Source: Bretschneidera sinensis (lineage: Eukaryota; Streptophyta; Magnoliopsida; Brassicales; Akaniaceae). Taken from it: a stretch of 64,000 nucleotides of DNA. A program made the translations under genes and the position numbers. The DNA lies in the NCBI GenBank assembly GCA_023935145.1, contig CM043699.1, positions 141,962,036 through 142,026,035 of the forward strand, given 5' to 3'. The notes beneath the pieces were generated by a model that had not been told where the DNA came from, ran no database searches, and worked only from the letters and a program-made list of their open reading frames with translations. This document shows positions 36,584-50,800 of the stretch, in pieces. How positions within the stretch are numbered: position 1 is the first letter of the stretch; every line of letters begins with the position of its first letter.

Positions 36584-39500
36584 CGATCTTCTTTCACTCT
36601 CCCACAGTCCCTAATTTTGTAGTGGTTGATGCGTTTTGGAGGACGTTTGGGAACCCACTTTAAAGCCAGATTTTCTTAGACGATCCGTGTCTGTTTGTTG
36701 CCTTGTTGGCGAAGGAAAGATAGAAGAATTGACGGAATGGCTTGTGTGTTAATGGACCCGGTGCAGTACCGGGCTCAGTTGCTTGTAAATGATATGATGG
36801 TTCATTGTAATTTCCTCTATTTTTATTGTGTAGTATATATTTTCGTGCATTTTTCATTTTTATCATATTCTAGCATTTTAGTATATTTTATGCGGTGTTG
36901 ATATGTTTTTTTTATGTGATCATTATAATTGTCATCTTTATACATGAAAGATAAAAGAGATAGGGAGAAAAAAATATGAGTGGACAATAAAAGCATGCTC
37001 ATAGTTAACAAGATAAGAGATAGGAGAGTAAAGTGGGATAATGAGAGAGAATGACATGAGTTGAAAATAAGAGAAATAAAAAAGTAGAGAAGTTAAGTCT
37101 TGAGTGGAGTAGTGGAAGAGAAAAATATGTCAATCGAGTTATATATATAATTTTACTTAAATATTTGATTTATATATTTAAGTAGAGGTTTATGAGACAT
37201 TTTGAAATGTGGGAAAAAGATATAAAGAGCTGTAATCAATTTAGTTACATATATAACTTTATTTAAATATTTTATTTATATGTTTAAATAGAGGTTTATG
37301 AGACATTTTGAGTCTCTGACTTATGCTCATGTACTATCTTTCTTGAGGTTATTTATTGTCTCTTGAGTTTGCACTTTAAACTATGAATAATTGTAAGACA
37401 AAATAATAATTTAGCCTCAATGTTATTGGTAATGTTTCTGTGAATTTAATTCAATTTAAGTTCAATTTTTTAAATTCCTTAAAAGCAAAATTTTATTTGA
37501 AAAAAATTTAAAAAGCTCAATTTAAGTTGAATTAAATCTATCCAAAGACGGCTTGGTAATAGATTAAAATTTGTATTAAGTGATTGATGTAAAACATCCA
37601 AATATGTGGACAAATAAGCATTTGCATTTAAAATTTGAACTCCAATATTAGATCTTTTTATCCCACAATTCTCAAATTTATTATATTTAATATTCGAACT
37701 CAAAATATAAGTTTTGAAAGAAAAAAATAAAGATCTATTACACTTATTTATAGGATATATTATAAAATTATGACAATTAAAATCAATTTTAAAGCCCTCG
37801 AACAATCTACACCTGAAGAAACTTTACTTTTATGAGTTAATACTCGACATGTTAATACCATAGTACCTAAATTACTAAAATGAAATGAACAAACTATTCC
37901 AGACTTTAGGCATTTTGAAGATATAAGTCCTTCTCAAAATGCTATTCTTAAACTATCATATCAACACGAGACATGATGCTAGGCAACAAACATAAGTCAT
38001 TCTCACCACCTATGTCACCTATTAAGTCTCAAATAGTAGAAAAGGTAAATCAGCCATATGTAATTGCCAATATAAATTTTATGAAAAATTACATTGCATT
38101 ATTTTAAAGTTTACTGAAATGATAATAATATACAAAACATTTTTAAAACTTACAATTCACTTCAAAACACCAATTTCCACCATCAAGCAACCAAAAAATA
38201 AATTTATTTAAATAATCAAAATTTTAACTGAATATTACTTTTCATGATAATCAAAGTACTCTTATAATAAATGTTACTTTTAATAAAAGTATTAAGGAAG
38301 GAACTTTAATAAAAGTATTAAGGATGAAATATATTTAACAGTGATTTTTTAGGGTTTTTTAAAAGAAAATTATTACATTTTTAAAATTTTTTAAAAGTAT
38401 ATTTTAAATAGATATATATTATATTATACGGTATTAAACAAATTTTAGTTCCTATATTTTTATTTTAAAAATTTATGATATCATTGTTTATCGTATGCTC
38501 AAATAAATGTGTTATAAATAATTGTTAATTAAAATTACTAAACTTATCATAATCACTCGAATATATTTTAACACTAAAGATACTTTAGTCATCATGAAAA
38601 GTAATATCTAGTTAAAATTTTGTTTCTTCGAATAAATTTATTTTGGGGCTGCTCATGACTGCTTAATAATAAAAATTGATGTTTTCAAGTGAATCGTGAG
38701 TTTTAAAAAAGTTTGGTATATCAGTGGCATTTCAACAAAGTTAAAGATTGTGCAGTGTAATTTGTCATAAATTTTATTATAGATAAATGTTAAGTGTTGT
38801 TTTTTATTTATTAAAAAAATACTCCAAAAAAACCATGGTATTTTTTTTTACCTTTTTAAAGCGTCAAACTATACAAATAAGAAAAGAATGGTAATCAATT
38901 AGGTTTGAATATCAAATTCTTTAACTAGTTTGAATTGTATACTTTTAATTACAAAATATTTAACTTTTTTTTTTATTACAAATCATCATCAAATAAATGT
39001 TACACACAAAATTTCTCAAAAATAAAAAACAATAGATAATCAGTTTTTTGATTTGATACATCTCATTCGACGGATATCCAATTTCAGCTTAGTCAAATTA
39101 TAATTATTACTTTTAAGCAATCACATAAACAAGATGAATCGAATTGGCATTTTAAAGATATAAAAATATTTATCGGAATAATAATTACACATATCAACTG
39201 TTATGCATAGTAACAAACCATATAGATAATAATATTGGTGACGAAAACCTAAAAGTCGCCAGAAGATCAGAGTAATGAATAAGAAGAGCTGTATGAAATC
39301 AGGAATGTATTGTGAGTGTCCCTTTTATACTATGTCAGAGTAGAATATGATTAGGAGAATAATTTTAGTGTTGTGATATGAATAACATTCCTCTTAGATA
39401 AGATTAGAGTTATCAACATGCAATACTGAGATATTGGCATACACCCCTTGGTGTAAAATTACCGTAATGCCCCTGATCAAGTGTGAAGATTTGATTGGTT

Positions 39501-41169
39501 AATATGTTTGGATTGTATAATTATTTTTTTGCTTTTAAAATTTACCACGTGTCGTAATATCATTGGAGATGAAATTTTCCCTTACATCAAATACTGATAA
39601 TCATATTTTTGTTTCACATCCACAAATATTCCTCATAAATGTTTAATTAAATTAAGAAATTCAACATATGATATATTAAAAAAAAATAACACGAAAGCTT
39701 CAAAGCCCGTCAACATATCTTTCAAGTTCACAAGCAACCACTGCACATTCATTCACTATTCATCATCGTATATGGATTATGAGTGTCTGAAAAAAGAAGT
39801 CAGCTATTGAGCTTCGTTGCTAAGCCTAGTTAGTGTTCGTTTAATTAAATTGACCATTAGAAATTAAAATAAAGTCATCCATATCGATGTTGAAATTCTC
39901 TTAACATCCAATAGTATGTCGAAATCACTTTTTCAGACCACCCTAATAACCTCAGAATGGGCGCTCCATCAGAATAACCAAGTTGACCAACACCAAACCA
40001 AAAAGACAATCGAGAGAACTAAAAGATATATATTTTTGAATTAATTCTAACTTTAAATGAAAATAAAATTAAATTGACACTTTAAACTATAAATTCTTAT
40101 TATAAATAAAAGATAGACAAACTTAAAAAGGGATACGTGAGATAAATTTATTTTTTTAAATTTTATTTAATAAACACATAAAAAAATCAAGATAAATGGA
40201 TCACTATATAATCTTTTTTTACTTTTACGGATAATTAATATTTAAAAAAAAACAATTAACTTAATTTATATTTTTTAATAGTTATACCAAGTAATTAATT
40301 TCTAAGATTATGTATTGCCGTACATAAGAGTGGAGAGACATGAGATTAAGAGCCCTTAATTATTGTATATACTTAGGCATTAGATAAAAGAAAAATAAAA
40401 GAATATCGAACAATATATTTTTCTTGAAAGAACAATATATTTTAACATAGAGCATATACTAACTAATTAAATTTGAATATTATTAAAATATTATGACAAA
40501 AAATATTTTGGTTGACAAAATTTAAATTAAGGAAATAGAAAAATTATTACTTGTTTCAAATATATATTGAATTTATACGTCAATAACATTTATTTTAAAC
40601 TTATAGGAGATTTTTTTTATCACAAATTTTTATGTTTTTTTAACACATGAATTCATCATGTACCTAAAATATATATAAAAAAAAAGAAAAAAAAACATGA
40701 TTTTGTAAGAATTATTGTGAAATTGAAAAAATTTATTAATAATCACAAAAAATTAAATTACAATTTTTTTAAAATAATAATTATTTAATTTTTTAATAAT
40801 TACTAAGATTCCGTAAAAGGGCGACGTAATGTAGTCGGCAGAATCAACTCTTTCAAAAAAACTACTACTAGTTCGCGTGTAGATTAATCACAGATTCACA
40901 GAAGATATCGTTCTTTTTCAATGACATAAATACCCTCAACAAGAACTTACACTTGTCATTCTTCTGTCTATCGTAGTAGCGTTTGCGTTTACCAAGATCT
41001 TCTTTCCCAAAAGCGATACTCGTTTTCGTGAGAAAATAACATTTTTCGCGAGAAAATCAAACCAAACAATGACCTAGCGATCTTGAAACCTCTCGCCACG
41101 GTAGGACGATGAGGTCGAGCCATGATCGCTTTCTAAACTCACAAATAGTAGTCTCCTTCTCAATTCTTG
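36584..41169. other. Intergenic region between divergent UBA/PUB and VPS38 genes
   Basis: Contains the promoters of both neighbours at its two ends. The middle, about 37400-40800, is very AT-rich and shows no supported coding frame. A two-copy repeat lies at 37136-37311. Small frames such as 36695-36901 and 37479-37805 lack any family resemblance. Confidence 0.6.
37136..37311. repeat. Degenerate two-copy repeat, offset about 107 bp
   Basis: Two blocks of about 70 bp share ATATATAA, TTTATTTAAATAT or similar, and an identical GAGGTTTATGAGACATTTTG (about 37185 and 37292), separated by a unique spacer. Confidence 0.75.
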
Positions 41170-44100
41170 ATGGAACAAGAAAGAGATCGTATTCCCTCTA
41201 CACAACCAAAAAAAGATGATCAAGAGAATGTGAAAGTGATCGAGTGGGAAGATTTCGAGCAGGAGCTTGCGCGACTGTGGAGTCTGTCTTCTGCGCTCAA
41301 AGAAGTTAAGGAGAAAAAGCAAAGTCTTCAACAGAAGCTCGAGTCTGTCATTCAGGTAGGGTTTTATTTGTTGCAATGGTCAACTTTGTTAAGTGTCTTT
41401 ACATTCAGTGAAATTTGAGTTTTTGTTGGTTGCTGATTAGTGTAGGAGGATAAAAGATGGGAAAATTTTGTGAAGATTATTGAAATAGAGTTACTTGTTA
41501 TGGTGTGTTTGCTTGCTGAGAAACTGGAGGAAAAAGTCAATGCAATCGGATTTTTTGAGGCATTAAGAATAAAATAATTGGTAATCTCATTGTAATTGGG
41601 GAATGGAATTCCTTAACAGTGGAATTATTCTCAACTAATTCAAAGAGTTGTATTACGGTGCTGGCATCAAATTTTCCAGAGTTTCAAACAGTTATCGGTA
41701 GTTTGGAATGATGCATTTCGGAATTTAAAATTTGTTTGCTGATGATATAGTGTGCTAGTAGATGGGACCATGGCCGTGGTAAACTGCAAATCGGAATTAC
41801 GGAGTAATTTGGAGTTCAGGGAAACTTCTTTGACAGTTACATACAGAATGCATGGAATGTATTTTCAGTAAATTAGAGATAGATATGACAACAGAGTAAA
41901 AATTAACTGTCAAGTTCCCAAGAGCAGTGTTTTTAAAAGCGAAAGTCTAAGGCGAGCTGTTTTATCGTGAGGTGAGGCATAAGCATTTTGGGTATTGGTT
42001 TTTATATTATAAAAAATTATACATAGTTAATTCTTCAAGTAAATCCCACATGACAGCAAGTCAATCTAGAAATCCAGCTACATTTGCAATATTTATGAGC
42101 CAGATTAAAATTCAGCACAAAGGTTAGTCAACTAAAATCAGGGAAATATGAAAGACTGAGCATGTATTCAAACTCAATACAATAGAATAGATGCTCGTTG
42201 TAAAGTACTTTGGTGGCCACACACATTCATTTATAGGACTTAATATTCACATGATCGATTGTGACCAAAGTTGGTATGTAAGGACCCTAACCTTGAAGAC
42301 GTAAAAAGATTGAGACCATTTGATTGTGATGATCAAGATGATGATCGTTTTGCTTACTGATATAATTCAATTTCATCTGTATTTGTTTGCTCTTATGAAG
42401 TTTATGCTTCAATAAGAAGGGCACGCAAAGCGTATAACGCCTCTGTGCATTTTAAACTGCTTTGCAGGCGCACCCAAAAAAACACTCTTTAAGGTTTTGA
42501 TACATTTTACTTATTTGAAGTTTCATTTATTTCTCCTTTTGCTTGCTGCGGCAACAACCAAATAGAAAATAGGGAAACACGTCATTACTTTAATCTGTCC
42601 TTTTGGATTCGGGAAAAAGAAATGATAGCCCTTTTCTTTTTTTGATAAGTGAAATGATAGCCCTTTTCAGCTAGGTTAAAAAAAGAGTTGAATGAGATTC
42701 ATTTAAATGAAGGTCTTTGTTTTAGTGGATGCTTCTCATTGAACGAAAGTTTACACCTTAAGAGTTCTTGGTCTTTTCCCTCTTTTTTCTTGGCAAGCAA
42801 AGAGAGCATTCATGTTTGTGTCCCATAGTGCTCATAAGTTATGCTATCTCATAATCTATCGATCAAAAGAAAGAATAAAAGTTATGTTATCTTTTTTCTT
42901 TATAAGTAAATTAAAAAAAAAGTTATGTTATCTAAAAATATGAAAAATTGAACCATTTCACATAAAGAGTTTGAAGAAGTGATTGTGCTTTACCTTTTGT
43001 TATGTTTTAGGGAAATTGAGATGTTAAATTGATTGAGCCACACCCATTGAAGGCATAATTTAGATTTTTTCGTCCTTTTATGAAGTAAAAATATGTGCAT
43101 TAGTTTCTTGTCATGCGTTTTTGTTATTGAGCACTGCCAAACATTTTTTTACTGTAATATAAACAAATTATGTATTTTAAGGGCACCAAGGTGGTGCCAC
43201 CCATGCACAAAACACTATCTACAAGAGAGTATATTAGTGGGGTCTATCTATGTGGTCCTCATCATTTACAAAAAAAAACACCCCAATTAAAACCCAAAAG
43301 TATTTAACCATCATCCTTAATGGAGGCTAAAGTCTTTCCTCACCATCAAAAGCTCTCTTATTCATTTTGTTCCAAATAATGCAAAAGATTGAAAGAGGAT
43401 CAAGGAATAGACCTTTCTCATATGTTTTGAAGCTCTCATATTGCTTTAAGGCCACACCTACCTTTGGATAGAGCCGGTGACCATCCATTGGATACGCATC
43501 ACACTAAGAGCCATATTCCATAATTGTCTAGTGAGGAACAACCCAAAAGAAGTCGATAAACGGATTTGGCTTCCTCTTTACGAAGGTAACATCTATTGAC
43601 CATGACTTTCCCTCTCTTTTGAAGGTTGTTAATTATTAGATTCCACCCCAACAAGATTCCTCAGCAAAAAATGATGGAGTACACTTGGAAGAATAGATTT
43701 AGGGATTTTAATTGAGGCATTGAAGGGTATTTTGATTATGGGGTAATTATGTAATTATGATTATGGGTAGCTTAGGAATTTAATATTTGAGCAGTACTAG
43801 GAGTTTCTAAGATGTATATATTATCTTGTGATTGGGATTGCTTTTTTAATTTTTTTTTGTTACCGTGTTCTTGGCTCATACTGTTTTACATCAATGAAGC
43901 TCACCTTTAACGGAGAAAAGTTGTTTGAAATTGCTTTCCAAGGAAAGTTATCCTTACCCTCCAATGACTCATTCAAGAAGATTGCCTTATAAAACTACTT
44001 AACATCAAACTTACCACCCAAATTCAAACTCCATCTAACCTTGTCCTCAACAACCAAGTTAAGTTTCGCCTTGTAGAACTTAGAATACAATGAAGTTTGT

Positions 44101-44793
44101 GATTTGACATTCTTTGCGTGGCATGTCCTTATAGCCTCTTCTTTGGATTCCTCGGGCTTTAATTGATTAGCCCGCGGATTAGCGGGCTGCAACATGTTGG
44201 GCAGGTCAAAGCTGAGTCATTGAGCCGGTCAAATGAACTGGAGGAATTGCGTCAGAAAGTGGAGGCTAGAAAATTGGCCATGGGAAACATGTCAATGCAT
44301 TGTAAGGTTGCTGCAGAGGATGTTAAAAAGAAAGAGGAAAGTCTTAGTATTGAAGTGAGAGCGCTATTGGTTGGCGGGACCACTCTTTCTGTAGCAAGGA
44401 AGCAATTGCAGGTAATCCTTATTAATAGTCTCTGGATATTGCTTTATCAAAACTGTTTTAAAAACCCTTTTAAAAGTAAAAAATACTCTGGATATTAAGA
44501 GTGCGTTTAGTTGTGGAAAATGTTTTCAATTTTATGTCTCCATTTTCCTTAACGCTTTCATCAACGATTTGCACCTTCTTAACATAATTTGGAAAACAAT
44601 ACTTCTTTGGTTTCATCTTTTCAACATAATTTGAAAAATAATATTGTTTTATTTCATCTTTTCCAATATTATGTTGAAAAGATAAAAGACAAAGAAGTCT
44701 TATTTTCCAAATTATGTTAAGAATGTCCAAATTGTCAAGGAAAGTGTTAAAGAAAATTGAAAACATTTTCCACAATTAAACGCTCCATAAGCA

Positions 44794-44837
<44 letters not shown>

Positions 44838-47800
44838 ATATTGTGAAAAAAGGTGTGTATATAGATAGCAAAATTTCGCGATTTAAGATGACTGACAAGT
44901 GGAAAACTTGATAATTATTGTGGTTTCTTTCTACTGTGACTTAGAAACCAATAAAATTAATAAAATCCCAAACAGAATGTTCATGTATGGGAAGTTCTGG
45001 CGAAAACATGTCTTTGAATTGTGAGTATGTAGTCAGTCAGCCAAAAAGAAAAATGAAATTGTGAATCCCGTCCTAGACTTCCAGTGCAAATGAGCGAATA
45101 TACATCATATCATGATCTGAAATTCATAAGGATACTATGATTTGAAACTTTGACGTCTCTCGCTAAGTATTGAAGATCAAAATCTTGGTCTCCTAGTGGA
45201 GTATCAAGTGTACATTTTTATGTTTTTCATAGCAACTTTGCTTATAAAAAATAAAACTAAAATTTTCATAGGCAACTTTGGCATGTATGGTATGTGTAAA
45301 GCATGTTTGAGCATGTAGAGTAATCAATGGTTTCTATATTCTAGGGGAAGATCTGTTTTGTCGCAAATTTCAAGGTCACCAGCAATAAAAAAAAAAAGAA
45401 GGATAAAGGTGCATTACAAATTGTAGGAAAAAAGAATAAGAAAATTTGATTAACATGAGCAAAACTTCTTGAGGATATAATTTGGCCTTCACGGCTCCGT
45501 TTTGGAAAATGATCCTGTTAGATTTTACGTAACTTTGTGACACCTAGTTTGTGAAAAATTTTCAAAAGAAATGACTAGTGTAACTATTTTTGCGAAAATG
45601 CACAAAAAATGTAAGTTATAACCTTCGAAAATGGCCAGTTTTTTCCAAATTTTGATTTTTATAGATTATCTCATTTTCACATGGACCAAACCATATTTCA
45701 ATTAGATTATGTTTAATTCCACTTTGGAAGCAACTAGTTCTAAGAAATAGGATAAAAGTGCATTATAAATTGTAGGAAAGAGGGATAGAATTCGATTAGC
45801 ATTAGCAAAACTTCTTGAGAGTATAATTTGGCCTTAAGGGCTCTGTTTTGGGAAACAATCTATTTGGTTTTTACATAATTTTTTGAAACCTACTTCGTGA
45901 AAAAATTTAAAGGAAATGATCATCGCAATTATTTTAGCGAAAATGAACAAAAAAATGTGAGCTATGAACCTTCAAAAAATGTCTGTCATTTCCAGCTTTT
46001 ATATCAGGGCTATGACATTATCATTTCATGTATTTATTTGATAAATAACATTTTCATTTGAGGTATTGGCATTTCAAATTTGTATGTTGCTCAGACCATT
46101 ATGTCCCAGTGGTTGTTGTTGGTTCCCCTCCTCTCCCCCACTTAATTTCCAGATTGGTTCTCTTGTCCATTGTATAAGATGCTCAACTTCTGCATGCTTC
46201 TTTTTTTCACCATCAAATAATTATTCCTTTTTGTTATTTACCTCTATTTCAGGACTGGACCTTGGCCTTTTGTTGACTTTATCTTTGTGTAAATAACGTG
46301 ATTGTGCTTTAAATGACTAAGATGCTTTAGTCTGATTATAAAATTTACAATTACCAATACAACCATTTATTAGAGGCTATCAATTTCTTTAAATAGATTC
46401 CCCCTTTCCTTTATCTTTATTACTCGTAACCTCCTTGGTGGAAAAATTTGTCTAGTCTACTTAACATTTGACCTTACTTTTGTCACAGGAATCAAATAGG
46501 TTACTGGCTGGAGAAACAGGCTATGTTCATCTTAAAAATGTGCAGAGGAGGCTACGAGTGAGGCAGAAATATATGATATCACAAACCTCATTGCTTTATC
46601 CTCTAAAGATCTTGGTTGGACCTGCACAAGAGCAAGAACTAGAATCATTTCCTGGTGGTAGCAGATTAGGTAATGTGGTAGCAAGTTGTGAACTTTACAA
46701 TGAAAACTCAAACTATTGGACTGAAGGGAACAAGAAATTTGATAATATAGGAAGTTATTTTGGACCCTTTTTCTGATGTAAAATCCTCTTTCAATATACA
46801 ATTTTCCAATGCCTCTAGTAATTCATATTTATGAATCTTCAGAGGTCAAGCTGATAGTTGTTATTATATTTGCTATTCTTCTTTTGAGTTTAACATTTCT
46901 TTTTGAAGTAAAATTTCTTCTGATGTTCTAAATTATTTAAAAAAAATTTGTCAACCATATTATTTGTTATCAATGTGCATGCATCTTATTCTGGCTTTCC
47001 ACGTTCTGTTCTCTTATTGTTATGTTTAAAGAGTTCTGTGTGGGAGCATATTTTATAGATCTCTTCAAATGGGAAAACCTGGGTATGCTTGCCATTATTT
47101 CTTTAGTGACTTCCTTTTGGTTTTGGATTTGATGAATCCTGCCCTGGCTTATTGAAAGTTGAACTGCATTACCGCTGTTCAATGCTGAGTGGAAGAAAGA
47201 CATCTGAGATTTAGTCGGGCTTTCCAATCTAACTAGGCGCCTTCTGAACAGCCCAATAAGTATTTATTAGTTTCTATAGTTTGTCCAGTGTTTTCATTAG
47301 TATTTTACTAGTATCACATTTATAGTAATGGATCCTTAATGAAATTCATGGTTCTATTTGACTGGAAATGTATCCTGATTATTATGTTACTTGAGCTGTT
47401 GATATGTTTCTGTATTTAGTTACTCTTCATAGTCTGCGCTTCCTCATTGTTTTAACCGGTACTGAGAGTTTCGATTTTCTGTTTTAATTTGTATTTGGTT
47501 TTACCAGGAAATTCTATTGTATCTAAACCAGTTAATCAAGGATCCTTGACAATATTGGGTTTGAATTTGACTATGCTTCCTTTTACGAAGATGAGCTTTT
47601 TCACTAATAAGAAGGAGGTTCAGAGGTCTGCAACTGCCCTGGGATATGTCGCTCATGTGTGTTCCTTTCTCTTTGCTCAATCTAAAGTATCAACCAGTGC
47701 ATTTGCGTCGAATGTGTTTTCTTTATGCACCAAGAATCTTCTTTAATCTTCCTTTCTGTTATTGATTAATTCCTGCATTTGTTTGCGTTGGGAATTCACT

Positions 47801-50800
47801 TTCAAATCAATATAATATGTGAATGCTTTTGCCAGAAGTAATTGTAATTGTTCATTGTTTCTTGCATGTGTTTGCAATTCGGGCAGGAGGTTTTTAATAG
47901 CATGTTTAGCTTGCTGTATGGGAAACAAATTGAATTGTACTTAGTTTCCTTTCTTTTTCCTCCTTTGTAGGCCATTTCTCTGATATCTTCCTACTTGAAA
48001 GTTCCTTTGCGATACCCTTTGCGGTTGGGTGGTTCGCGTTCATATATTAAGGACTATGCACCTTCTGTGGAGCCGACATTGTCTGATTTGTCGTCAAATA
48101 CAACACTTTCTGTAAATGTGAAACATGTAGAATTTCCTCTGTTTTTGGAAGGCCAAGACACAACAAGAGCTGCTTATGCTGTGTTCTTGTTAAACAAGGT
48201 GCGCTTATATCTTATCTGTGGGTTCTTTAATACAGCTGAAGGTGTGAGTGAAGTAACTGGTACCATATGCTGGTGAAGTTATATTATTTTGTTCTCAATT
48301 TCGTGTATTGTTAGTTATTGGGTCTTAAGCTAGGATACATAATTCGTTTGGGAGAACAGCAATTTGGGCCCCAATCCGTGGATTGGACACCTCGAGCGCA
48401 AATCCATGAGGAATTCGCGCTGAAAATATGAGCGCGCAACTTCCCTGGTGGATTCGCGCTCAAAATACGAACACGCAACTTCCCCGGTGGATTCGCACTC
48501 AAAATATGAACACGCAACTTCCCTGGTGGATTTGCAATTAATGCTCTAAATTCGAACCCAGGCACGCACGTGCTTAACCACCAACCCAGCTGGTTCACCT
48601 GTTAGTTATTTTACCAGTTTAAGATTTAGGCTTGATTTTAAAACAAAACTTGAAATTTAACCGGTTTTCACTTTACCCGTTGAGAAATTTTTCGTAACAA
48701 AACAGACCTTGTCACGCTGTTAGTCGAGGGGGTAACTTCCGTTAGCAATCCACACGTGCAGACTGTCTTCCTCACTTAGTTCTTCTCAGTTGGAATAGTG
48801 CTTAAGACTTTTCTCCATGACTGGTTCGACACAACCTCTCTCATGAATCCTCGCTTCCTAGCTGCTGTTAAACTCCCAAAGCAAAGATCACTGAGGCATA
48901 CCGTGTCAGTTGTAGTCATAAAACATGCAAGGATGTTTCCACAGATGGCTGGTCTAACCCAAAAAAGGATGCTGGAGCCAAAGAATTAATATCTAGTCAT
49001 TTTGAAGTTTCAGGCGAGACTGCAATTCCAACTGGTAATGGTGGATGGTGGGGTTGGATCTTGCCAAGGACTTGAAGGGCCAAGGGGCAAACATGGTAGA
49101 GATCTGCTGCTGTTGGGGACCATGATGTTATGGTACGTCTTGATGTGGATAGAATTATTGCAAGAGAAAACAGAGTAGGTCATCGCCGATTTGGTTCGTG
49201 GCTGCGACTAGTGGAAGCCCTTCGCACAGGTGATGAAGATGAGGGTAAAATGGTAATTTTGAAAAAAGTTAATGGATGTTACCCACTCGACTAACGGCAT
49301 AAACCACATGGTCTGTTTTGTTACGAAAAATTACTCAAAGGGTAAAGTGAAAACCGGACAAACTTCAAGGTTTATTTTATAATTAAGCCTAATATTTATT
49401 TGTTACGCATAATCAACAGCAACAATCTTTATTTCTATTGTCTCTACATAAAAAATGCATAAAATTAAATTTAAAATATATTATATGAAGCATATATATG
49501 TTATGCACATATATTTATAAATATATAAAACGCTTTGGAAATGCTCTCGATCTCAGCAGTTTTTGAAAATCAACTCTCTCGCTCCCGCTCCTGAACCCTT
49601 ATTACGCTCTTGTATCCTAGGTCTTAAGTATTGGAGAGTTGTTTACTTATTGTTGATCTGACGGTGTTCTTTGCTTCACAGTTCAGAAAAAATAATAAAA
49701 GAAAAGAAAAAGGTCTTTCTTCTCCTCTGGCCAGATTTCAGCCTTTATACCTCATATTCTACTCTCTTTTTATTAATGATGGTGTGTGCTTATTTTTCTC
49801 TCTTCATCTTCTTAACCTCCTGCCTGTATTCCCCTAATTCTTTTAATCGATTCTGAAGGTAGACGAAAACTATCACATTTCCACCATAAAATGGATGAGA
49901 AAATGTGCTAAAAATCAATGAAATGGGAAATCGTATCGTATGTGAAGAAATACACAAATACTCTGTTTTAAACTCTTTTTGGCAGGTCCCAGGTTACACT
50001 GGCATGTGTATGTGTTTTACCAACAAAAAAAATACAAATACTTTGTTTTGGTCCAGGTCTCTTCATTATTAGAATTTCTTTTGATGTGAAATGGAGGCTG
50101 TAGGTGTTCATTATGAAACTTTTATTCTTTTTATTTATTATGGGTAAGTTGTTGCTAAACTAACCAAAACTTCAATAATCATTTATAATACTAGGATACA
50201 AGTTTTAGATTAGTGGCTTAGACATAGCCCAATTGGTAACCACACCTCTCCTAGGTCCCAATCTATCCCTTCACCCCAATTATTTTGAAAAAGGGAATGT
50301 TTGGTTGACCAGAATTTGTATTAGATTGGTGCTCAGTGTCTGGGTTGATTCATTCAGATGAAGTTCAGTCTACTTAGACACATGCTTGCGTGTATTTGCC
50401 TTACTCTTCTCGTTCGCTTTTTTTTTTCTTTGTCTTTTAATGTTTCCAGTTTACCTAATAGGAAATGTGATTAGATTTACAGGAAGGGATTCTGATGTCT
50501 CATGTATGCAAAAGAACTAGGTACACTGTACACCTTTGATCTCTGTTAAATCTATATTTGGATGACATATCTACATGAGATTGCATACTGTATGCGTTTG
50601 AGACAAACTCCTATGTGATATGCTGTTGCCTTGTTGAGTCTCTAGGGCCTAAGGATCATTGAGCTCTTTTATTGTTAGATTTTTTAGGCCTTCTGGATTG
50701 GCAAGCAGACTTCAACTTCTTGTATGCTTGCATCTAGCCTGCTTCTGAATTTTGGGCTTCTCCATCTCCCCCACCTTCTGGGGAAATCATAATAGTTGTA

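Noticed and set aside
41074..41376. Minus-strand 100-codon frame opposite VPS38 exon 1
   Set aside because: Antisense shadow of a coiled-coil exon, with no homology of its own.
48548..48596. Functional tRNA gene
   Set aside because: A- and B-box-like motifs are present but no cloverleaf with acceptor stem can be drawn. Listed as SINE-like instead.
48311..48598. Minus-strand frame with repeated [13 protein letters not shown]
   Set aside because: It is the translation of a 39 bp minisatellite inside a VPS38 intron. The period is a multiple of three by chance, and there is no start context or homology.
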